Source: Vanrija pseudolonga (lineage: Eukaryota > Basidiomycota > Tremellomycetes > Trichosporonales > Trichosporonaceae). From it: a stretch of DNA of 64,000 nt. The stretch is taken from the NCBI RefSeq assembly GCF_020906515.1, contig NC_085853.1:992001-1056000 (forward strand), written 5' to 3'. The notes beneath the pieces were generated by a model. That model saw only the letters and a list, made by a program, of their open reading frames with translations. It was not told where the DNA came from and made no database searches. A program made the translations under genes and the position numbers. Positions 57,207-64,000 of the stretch are shown piece by piece (positions within the stretch are counted from its first letter, which is position 1; each line of letters starts with the position of its first letter).

Positions 57207-58418
57207 CTATGCCAAGAGAAAACGCCGCTCCGTCGCCGTCTCGAGCCAGCCCTCCTGGTCCCGCTGCCGGGCGCCCAGCGTCGCGGCGTAATCTGGCCCA
57301 CTGATAAACTCCATCCGGTGCGCGTGCTCAACGGCAGCAGCGCGCGCTTCGTACCGATCCATCATGCCGCCGGCGTTGAAGCGTGCCTCGAGCGCCTCCT
57401 CGACAGCAGCGACGAGGCCCGCCGCCATGTCGCCGTCGTCACCGGCGCCGAGCCACACGCGCGGCGTCGAATCGAAGTTGACCAGCGTGACGCGAGTGTG
57501 GCTTTCCAGCGCGCTCTCGAGCATGCCAGCCAGAAGCTCGCGCCGGACCGCGCCCTTGCGCTGGGCCAGATCTGCGATCTTGGCGGTGCATGCTGGCGAC
57601 TCGGCCGTGGACTCGTTGAACACGAGCACGAGGTCGTCCACGCTGTCGAGGCTAGGCCGCAGCGTCGCGACACCGAGGGAGAGCTGGTCGGTGTGGTGCA
57701 GCACATGCACCACAAGCTTGCGAACGCCGAGCGGCAGCACTGGTGTGACGAGCAGCCCGTCCGCCGACGGCGGCACGGGCAGACAGCTCTCATGCAGCCC
57801 CCGGTCGCGCGCAAACGGGTTGGTGAACAGCACGGCCGTGCGGGCCGACAACCGCGTCGCCGAGTCGCACCCGTCGTCGTACCGACCCCAAGAGTTGGGC
57901 GTGTAGCGCACGCACTCGAGGCCCGAGAAGGCCGACGCGAGCTGGACACGGAAGAGGTGGCTCATGCCTCCCTTGACGTGCTCGATGTCGAGGGTGCGCG
58001 CGCGGCCCAGGAGCGCCAGGCAGCGGGCGCGGTGGCGCCGCAGGTCGGGGCTGAGGCCAAAGTCGGGCCGCAGCCAGCCGTAGCTGTCGCGCGGGCGGAG
58101 GGCCGGCATCCGCCCGCCGGGCGAGCGCACCAGGTCGGCGACGTACGTGTGCGTGCCGACGTCTTCCGCGTCGCGGATCTGCACGTGCGCGCCCAGGTGC
58201 ATGTCGACGAGCGAGCGGACCGTGTGGCATGTGAGCCGGAGGGTGAGCAGCGACGAGCGCGGCGAGCACTGGATTATCGCGTCGAGCAGGTGCGGGTACG
58301 ATGCGATGTCGAGGGTGGCGGGGGAGGGGGGAGGGGCCAGCTGGGCCCCCGCGGCGGCGGCGACGGAGATCGTCGCTGGCGGTGGTGCCGTCGTTATCGT
58401 CGTTGAAGTGGTCGTCAT
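57207..58418 (-). CDS. F-box-like hypothetical protein, family member B
   Basis: Single-exon gene of 403 residues, starting MTTTSTTITTAPPP; the frame stays open upstream but this ATG follows a typical leader. A Thr/Ala/Pro-rich head is followed near residue 38 by IASYPHLLDAIIQCSPRSSL, then LTLRLTCHTVRSLVDMHLGAHV, which is the F-box-like unit of the family. Downstream are VKGGMSHLFRVQL, a segment VRKLVVHVLHHTDQLSLG, VDDLVLVFNES, the strand motif VTLVNFDSTPRVWLG and the late FISGPDYAATLG. These last blocks are matched in order by members C and D (for example VTLVDLHTVPHLWLG and IITSDAYADEYG). No enzymatic motif. Likely a fast-evolving, lineage-restricted family; adaptor function in ubiquitin ligases is inference from the F-box-like start. 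Confidence 0.75.
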   Translation of the reverse strand: MTTTSTTITTAPPPATISVAAAAGAQLAPPPSPATLDIASYPHLLDAIIQCSPRSSLLTLRLTCHTVRSLVDMHLGAHVQIRDAEDVGTHTYVADLVRSPGGRMPALRPRDSYGWLRPDFGLSPDLRRHRARCLALLGRARTLDIEHVKGGMSHLFRVQLASAFSGLECVRYTPNSWGRYDDGCDSATRLSARTAVLFTNPFARDRGLHESCLPVPPSADGLLVTPVLPLGVRKLVVHVLHHTDQLSLGVATLRPSLDSVDDLVLVFNESTAESPACTAKIADLAQRKGAVRRELLAGMLESALESHTRVTLVNFDSTPRVWLGAGDDGDMAAGLVAAVEEALEARFNAGGMMDRYEARAAAVEHAHRMEFISGPDYAATLGARQRDQEGWLETATERRFLLA

Positions 58419-59286
58419 GGTGTGGTTGTTGTTGTTTTTGTCGTGTACATCGGTGTGATGTTGAGTGAAACAAAATGTCGAGATGTTGTCGTGTGTGTGT
58501 TTGGGGTCGTCGTCGTGGGTGCATGTCGTCGTGCGTGTCTGCGCTGGCTTGCTGTGCACTGCCAGCCAGCCAACCTGGCTGCGTGGGAACCCCGCTGGCT
58601 TGCCCAAAAGGCACAATCTCACACGTCGCGCGCGATAAGTGAACCCCCCACCCCACCACCCCAAAGATAAAACAGGGGGGCGGACAAACGGGGCCGCGTA
58701 CTCCGCTCCACTTGTGCAGTGGGGCAACAATGACGAGCTGCTGCGCGACTCTTGACTGGCTCTCGCTCGTCGGGGTAAGTGAGGCCGGGCAGCGCGCGAG
58801 TGCATGCGTGAGCTAGCTAGCTACGACGCGATCGCACCATTATTACATTTCCCACATTGTACAACAACAATAAGTTCTATCAGCCAGTGCACAAGTGTAC
58901 ACGCGTACACAGGTCACCCTCACGGGCCAGCTAGCTAGCTAGCTAACGCCTAGCGCGCCCACATCATCAATCTCATCTCGGAAGCGCCGAGTGGCAGTGG
59001 TCGCGCCGCGGTATGTGTTACTACTACTGCCTTCGGACACCCGGCACGGCACGGCGACTAGTGCGGCGCGCCTCCGGAGTCGTGGCACGTCGGGCACGTC
59101 GGGCACGCGCATGGGTGAGCGATGGGCTGTCGATGGGCTGTGCTGCGGCGTCGCAGCTACGCCATGCTATGACTACCCCGTCGCCGCGACGGGGAGGGTA
59201 GCGTAGGGCCGCCTGGAAATCGGGCACGCGATAGGAAAGGCCGAAAGCAAAAAAAAAAATTAAGCACCAGCTCGAGGCCGAAGGCG
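58419..59286. other. Intergenic between paralogues B and C
   Basis: 868 bp. AGCT/GCTA runs occur near 58811 and 58929-58945. No gene recognised. Confidence 0.5.
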
Positions 59287-60219
59287 CTACTCGTCGTCGT
59301 CGTAACCTTCTGCCTCGTCGAGCGCATACTCCCAGCTGGTGGTTTCGAGCTCGGCGTCGTCGCCATACTCGTCGGCGTATGCGTCCGACGTAATGATGCT
59401 CAGGCCGCGGCCCTTTGCTGTGAGCCAGTCGAGGGTGAAGCCGCCGTCGGCGGGTGACAAGCCGAGCCACAGGTGCGGGACGGTGTGCAAGTCGACGAGG
59501 GTGACGCTCGTGCCGAGGGCGAGGAGGTTGCTGACGAGGCGGTTGAGGAGCGCGAGGCGGTGGAGCCCGGCCTTGTGCGCGTGCCCGGACGGGTCTGGCG
59601 TCGGCCAGAATGGCCCGGCGGGCTCGAACCGCAGCACGACGTTGCGCACGGCTGACCAGTTGGCCGACAGGCCCAGCAGCGACGGGCTGAGCTGGCCGGC
59701 GTGGTAGACGCAGTTGAGGACGAGCTTGTCGACGCCGGGCGGGATGTGCAGCGTCCGCGTGCCCTCGTGCGCGTCCCAGTCTGGGCGCGAGTGGACGACG
59801 AGGACGCGGGCCGGGGTCGTTGGTGATGCGAGGCCGCTTTCATCTGGCACGAGGCGGAGGACGCGCGGGCAGATAGGCGGCACGGGCACGTCGCCGACGA
59901 CGTCGAGCACGGCCGTGTCGGCCCACAGTGGGGACAGCTTGGCGTTGGCCCATGCGTGCTTGTCGGTCCGGAAAGCGTTACCGCTGACGGCGGCGCCGTC
60001 GCTCTCGCACGCCGCCGATGGGCGCATCACGACGTGTGCGCCAAGCCGCTTCTGCACCACGTCGAGGGCGTACCGCTTCGCGAGGGGAAACGTGAGCAGC
60101 ACGTCGGCAGACGAAGCGGCCGCGCCGAGCACGTCGTCGATGAGAGGGGGATACGCGTGCGACGAGTCTAGCATGGGGTACGGGTGTCGGAGGGACAGCG
60201 ACAGCGACAGCGACGGCAT
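59287..60219 (-). CDS. F-box-like hypothetical protein, family member C
   Basis: Single-exon gene of 310 residues, the shortest of the family. After a Ser/Leu-rich head, SSHAYPPLIDDVLGAAASSA and VVQKRLGAHVVM mark the F-box-like region. An alternative start at Met16 is possible. Later blocks match members B and D: VDKLVLNCVYHAGQLSPSLL, NVVLRFEP, VTLVDLHTVPHLWLG and IITSDAYADEYG, then an acidic end (DEAEGYDDDE). Relative to B it lacks the segment around GGMSHLF and is about 90 residues shorter, but no frame damage is evident. Function unknown. Confidence 0.72.
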   Translation of the reverse strand: MPSLSLSLSLRHPYPMLDSSHAYPPLIDDVLGAAASSADVLLTFPLAKRYALDVVQKRLGAHVVMRPSAACESDGAAVSGNAFRTDKHAWANAKLSPLWADTAVLDVVGDVPVPPICPRVLRLVPDESGLASPTTPARVLVVHSRPDWDAHEGTRTLHIPPGVDKLVLNCVYHAGQLSPSLLGLSANWSAVRNVVLRFEPAGPFWPTPDPSGHAHKAGLHRLALLNRLVSNLLALGTSVTLVDLHTVPHLWLGLSPADGGFTLDWLTAKGRGLSIITSDAYADEYGDDAELETTSWEYALDEAEGYDDDE

Positions 60220-62121
60220 CGACCTTGTTATGCTCCAGGGGTGACTTCCTCCTTGCTTGCTTGGCCTCTCTGGCTCCGGAAATAAAGGCGTCGTCCGTCG
60301 TCGTCGGTACGATCGCGATCGGTTTGGTTCCTCTGGTCTGGTACTCGCTTTTAGCGCGCGCGCGCAGCATGCAGTCCGTCAGCACGGAACGAACGAGGGA
60401 ACGAGGGAGCGAGGGAGCGAGGGAGCGAGCCTAGCGACCGGACAAAGCACCAAGTAATTGGTGCTTGCTTGATTGCTGGCTCTCGCTGGCTCGCCTCGCT
60501 CGTGACCCACACTGCTAGAGTACCTACCTAATCTGTCCTGTTGTGTTCTGTTTATGCCCCCCAGTGACGTAGTGCGTGTCGGCTCGTCTTGCGTAGGTGT
60601 CTTGTCTGCTGTCGTTTGTCTCGTGCGGGAGCGGGACGCGGGATGACGCTGTGTGTGTCGTCACGAGGTTGCGGGGAAGCTCTGCTCGCGCGATTCCAGC
60701 AGACATGTGCATGTTATATGAATGCCAGCAGGCGGCGGCTCGCAGCACAGCACGCACAGTCAGTCGGTGCATCCGTCGTCGCGGGTGCTCCGTTGCGAGA
60801 GGAATATTATCCTGCACGTTGTCCTGCAACACCTGCGACACCCTGCAGCTTCCTGACTCTTGTTGAATGCTTCCACAGCGCCACGGCGCCGCCACGAGCC
60901 TCGCCCAGCGGTGATCAAGATCTACGGCGGCGCAGAACTGTGCGCAGACGCCGGCGGGGCGCGTGCGAAAGGACGCGTACACGCGCGCTGGTTGGTCGGG
61001 TGTGGTGGACATGGCGGGGCGAGGCTGTGGACGGCGCCGCGGCCCACCCAGCACACGCGGGGGCGCCCAGGGGGGGGGGCTCGGCGACGGCGCTCGCGGC
61101 GGCGGTCTTTGGCCGCTGCTGGCTGCGTGCTGCGTGCTGACCGACGGCTAGCCAGCCAGCCCTCCCTCCCTCCCTGCAGGCTACTGAATGTGGGGGAGCG
61201 CCAGCCCTCGCTGATCCACGAGGTACCTCGGACAAGACAAGCGCGCCGGCGCTTCGGAGATCGTCGCGGTCGTCGGCCGGGGCTAGCGAGTGCTCGAGCG
61301 CTCGCGCGCTGCATTGTCTCTCATTGTGCGCGCGCCAACCACCAAGCCGCCGCACACGCAACGGGGCGCGCACCAGCACGCCAGCACGCCAGTCGATCAT
61401 GAACAGCCCTCGCCTCTCGGCAAAGTATCGCGGCGCGTCGTAGCGCAGTCGGGTTCCAGTGTACCCAGCCGGCCGGCTAGCTGGCGGTGCGAGCGTGCCA
61501 GCCAGAGCCAGCCCGGAAGAATACACGTCGACTCGTACGTACTCGTCGTCGTCGCTGTGACTCGCGACCGAGCGAGCCAATACCATCCGCCCGTCTCGAT
61601 CGCCCGGCGCCACCTACAGCGCCACCAGACGCCACCGCCACTCCCTTGCCTGCACCAATCCGCGCGCCGTGATAGTGGCCGAGCGAGGTCGCCGATGCTT
61701 GCCCCGGACCGATACCCACGTGGGGGTTGGCCCGGGGGCGGGGGCGGGGGGGGGGGAGGGGCTCGAGCTTGCGGCGGAAGTGGGTCGGGTGTGCTGAAGA
61801 AGAAGAGGACGACCAAGTGTCCACTTCGACGCCCGCGCCGTCGGAAAAGACGACGCTGAGCCATGAGCCAGCCCCCTCCGCCCTCCCTGCCACGCCCGCC
61901 GCCAAGCCCAGCCGCCCGCCTCGGCTTGTTCGGCACCGCTGGAATGCGGGCAGCGTAAGCACTGTAGTCGCGATCACGCCAGCGCGAGCAGTCATTCTCG
62001 GTGCGCAAGAGGGATGGTGGACCCGAATTTGATTGTCCCGGTCGGCGGCGCCATACTTCCTTCCATACTTCCCCACCGGAATGATGTCATGCCGGCCGGC
62101 CAGCACACGACACAACGCACA
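60220..62121. other. Intergenic between divergent paralogues C and D
   Basis: 1.9 kb with GC-rich open frames on both strands but no motif-bearing protein. A G-rich tract lies around 61730-61758. Presumed divergent promoters. Confidence 0.45.
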
Positions 62122-63270
62122 ATGTCTCACCATGCCAGCGGCGGCGAGAACGGCGCCGAAGCCGGCGCCCACGCCCACGACCCCGCGCTCGACCTCGAGC
62201 ACATCGCAGTGCCGCGCGTCGTGCTCGTGCCCGACGCGCACGGGCCAGGCGCGACGCCGCGCACCGAGCGGACGTACCTCCCGCGGCGTGTCGCCGTCGC
62301 CCCTGCTGCCCCTCCGCCGGTCGGCAGCACAGCTGCTCACGCAGCCATGTCAATCCCGCACATCCTCGACGGCGTCCTGTCGCACCTCGACACCTCCACC
62401 CTCTTAACGATCCGCAGCCTCTCCTCGTCCCTCCTGGCCGCCGCGGCGGCCCACCTGGCCCCGCACCTCCTCTTCATGCGCGACGGCGCCAAGCTCGCCA
62501 TCGTCTCACCGCGGGGGCGCGTGCCCGCGCTCCCAGTGTCCGAGTATCTCGAGTGGGATGGCTCCAACTGGGCCGAGAGCATGGGTACCCCGGCGACCGT
62601 CGGCATCGTGCGGAACGCCGCGCTCGCGCTGCAGCCGACGAGCCTGCTCGACACGCTGGGCGATGTCTCCCGCCCGGCATCGCGGATCGCGCGCGGCCTC
62701 GTCCGTGTCCGGTGTGTGCGCTACGCGCCGGACGCAGCGGGGCGGTACACGACGCGTCTGGCCCTGCCGCACGCGCGCACGGCAGTGGTGTACGCTGCTG
62801 CCTGTGCGCCCGGCGACCTGTCCGCCGCGAGCGTCGTGCTCGGGGCCAGCGTCCGCAGGCTGGTCGTCTGCCCTGCCGGCGCGGCGGCCCTGCCGGAGCT
62901 CAGCAGCGGCGGCGGCGGCGGCGGCGCACTGTCGGACGTCGTCGTCCGCCTGTCTGACCTTGAGGACGGGTACGCCCCCGAGGACATTGGCGAGCGGCGC
63001 GCTTGGCTCGCGCGCGTTGTCGCCGACCTGCGCCGCCTGGCACCGCTTGCACGGCTTAGCGTCGTCGACCTCGGCGCCGTCAAGGCGAGCTTTTGGGGAT
63101 ACAAACGCATGGCGCCGGCCGGCGTGCGTGCGCACCTGAGGCACGACGTGCTGGCGCCTGCTGTGGCCGGGGTGGAGAGCATCAGGTGGCTTAGTTCGGA
63201 TGAGTATGCCGCAGAGGTTGGGTCAGCCCAGGTCGCCCTCGAGACGGCGCCGTGGTGTGGCGGGCGGTGA
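62122..63270 (+). CDS. F-box-like hypothetical protein, family member D
   Basis: 382 residues, single exon. Of three in-frame ATGs (62014, 62089, 62122) the last has the CGCACAATG context and a CA-rich leader, so it was chosen. The F-box-like unit begins MSIPHILDGVLSHLDTSTLL near residue 75 and continues TIRSLSSSLLAAAAAHLAPHLLF. Further blocks match B and C: VRCVRYAPDAAGRY, VRRLVVCPAGAAALP, DVVVRLSDL, LSVVDLGAVKASFWG and RWLSSDEYAAEVGSA. VRCVRYAPDAAGRY pairs with CVRYTPNSWGRY of B. A poly-Gly run sits in the middle. Transcribed away from B and C. Function unknown. Confidence 0.75.
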   Translation: MSHHASGGENGAEAGAHAHDPALDLEHIAVPRVVLVPDAHGPGATPRTERTYLPRRVAVAPAAPPPVGSTAAHAAMSIPHILDGVLSHLDTSTLLTIRSLSSSLLAAAAAHLAPHLLFMRDGAKLAIVSPRGRVPALPVSEYLEWDGSNWAESMGTPATVGIVRNAALALQPTSLLDTLGDVSRPASRIARGLVRVRCVRYAPDAAGRYTTRLALPHARTAVVYAAACAPGDLSAASVVLGASVRRLVVCPAGAAALPELSSGGGGGGALSDVVVRLSDLEDGYAPEDIGERRAWLARVVADLRRLAPLARLSVVDLGAVKASFWGYKRMAPAGVRAHLRHDVLAPAVAGVESIRWLSSDEYAAEVGSAQVALETAPWCGGR

Positions 63271-63383
63271 GTGTTTGTAAGAGCTGGTTTAGTTGTACCG
63301 CGTAGACGGCTGTATCACAAATGCAGTATTCCAGTATTGTACAACTCTCTCAACTTTCTGATGCACCAACCCACGCCGCCAGC

Positions 63384-64000
63384 CTACCCCGCCCGCTTCG
63401 ACATGAGCACACGCGCAACCACGGCCGACACGCCGACACCAACACCCAGCCCCACAAGGAACAGGGCAATCGGCAAGTCCCGCGAGCCGTCGTCCCTCGC
63501 ACCGTCGCTCGGCAAGCGCTCGCCCCGCGGCGAGTCGTACGGCAGAGCCCGCAGCGGCGGATTGTCCACAGCTGGCGACAGCGCTGGCGGCGTCTCGACC
63601 GCCGACAGCCGCGCCTCGAGCTCCTTGATCCGGTCCGTCAACGCCGTCACCTCGCGCTCCATCTCGCGCTTGGCTCTCCTCCGTCTTGACCCGGGCGTCG
63701 TATGGACTGAGGCTGGGGCGGGCGTCATGAGCGCCGGTGACGGCGGCGCGAGGGTCTTGAGCGCCGGCGAGGGCGGCGCGAACGTCTTGGGCGTCTTGGG
63801 CCGTAAGGTCACTACTCGCGTCGTGCTCCAGTGGTCGCCAGCCCTCGGCTTGGCCTCGCTGCTACCGTCTTCACTCGTGTCGCTCTCCTCCGTCTCGTCA
63901 GAGTACGCACGTGGCCTCCCGGGCCCGCGGCGGAGGCTGGCGTACGCATCAAAGTGGTGCTGGTGCGGGTGCGCATGGGGCGAGAGGTGCGGCGAGACGT
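63384..64000 (-). CDS. Tail-anchored coiled-coil protein (partial, 5' part outside window)
   Basis: The frame is open to the window edge with no in-frame start needed inside, so at least 204 residues are C-terminal. Visible are a His-rich stretch (HAHPHQHHFD), an acidic Ser/Glu segment (DETEESDTSEDGSS), repeated PPSPALKTLA/PPSPALMTPA units, a basic patch SRRRRAKREMEREV leading into a short coiled coil (TDRIKELEARLSAVE), and one terminal membrane span (LPIALFLVGLGVGVGVSAVVARVLM) before SKRAG. This is the layout of a tail-anchored protein of mitochondrial outer membrane, ER or peroxisome. No family recognised. Its 3' end converges with paralogue D at 113 bp. Confidence 0.7.
   Translation of the reverse strand, partial: VSPHLSPHAHPHQHHFDAYASLRRGPGRPRAYSDETEESDTSEDGSSEAKPRAGDHWSTTRVVTLRPKTPKTFAPPSPALKTLAPPSPALMTPAPASVHTTPGSRRRRAKREMEREVTALTDRIKELEARLSAVETPPALSPAVDNPPLRALPYDSPRGERLPSDGARDDGSRDLPIALFLVGLGVGVGVSAVVARVLMSKRAG

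Overview
The window looks like a chromosome segment of a GC-rich basidiomycete yeast. The order Trichosporonales (Trichosporon, Cutaneotrichosporon, Apiotrichum or Vanrija type) fits best, but this is inference. Supporting signs are short spliceosomal introns (mostly 38-150 nt, GTGAGT/GTAAGT donors, CTNAC branch sites close to [CT]AG acceptors) in most genes, CA-rich leaders ending in CACAATG, strong C/G-ending codon bias, a complex I subunit, and a Lys tRNA with a 21-nt intron. Coding starts were chosen by ATG context and family length. Exons were joined by reading phase and motif continuity, so every spliced model is a prediction.

0-13.2 kb: amino-sugar region. N-acetylglucosamine-6-phosphate deacetylase (cut by the left edge) and glucosamine-6-phosphate deaminase are divergent across an 853-bp shared promoter. 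They are followed by a Zn2Cys6 regulator, a Gfo/Idh/MocA dehydrogenase and an UNC93-like membrane transporter. The two enzymes convert GlcNAc-6-P to fructose-6-P. Membership of the other three genes in a utilisation cluster is inferred from position.

14.5-25.5 kb: an F-box-like protein, an MDR-family quinone/enoyl reductase, a 5.5-kb stretch with no recognisable gene, and a two-PAS protein resembling white-collar proteins but with no LOV cysteine motif and no GATA finger.

26-44.2 kb: conserved core and secreted genes. These are the PP2A scaffold subunit, Hsp110 (Sse1 type, with a perfect three-unit heat-shock element and a two-codon first exon), a secreted expansin-like protein on a Ser/Thr-rich stalk, a secreted histidine-type phosphatase, an aldehyde dehydrogenase, and a DExH RNA helicase with two dsRNA-binding domains.

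44.6-56.9 kb: tRNA-Lys, a VOC-fold protein, a 4.4-kb gene-poor interval with a small minisatellite, an OPT oligopeptide transporter, a 50-residue secreted cysteine-bearing peptide bracketed by two diverged dispersed repeats, complex I subunit NDUFS6, and a DUF1772 membrane protein.

57.2-64 kb: three diverged F-box-like paralogues in a row (related to the one at 14.5 kb), then the 3' part of a tail-anchored coiled-coil protein that runs off the window. The most novel-looking items are the F-box-like family, the repeat-flanked small peptide, the putative amino-sugar cluster and a possible non-AUG mitochondrial extension of the helicase.
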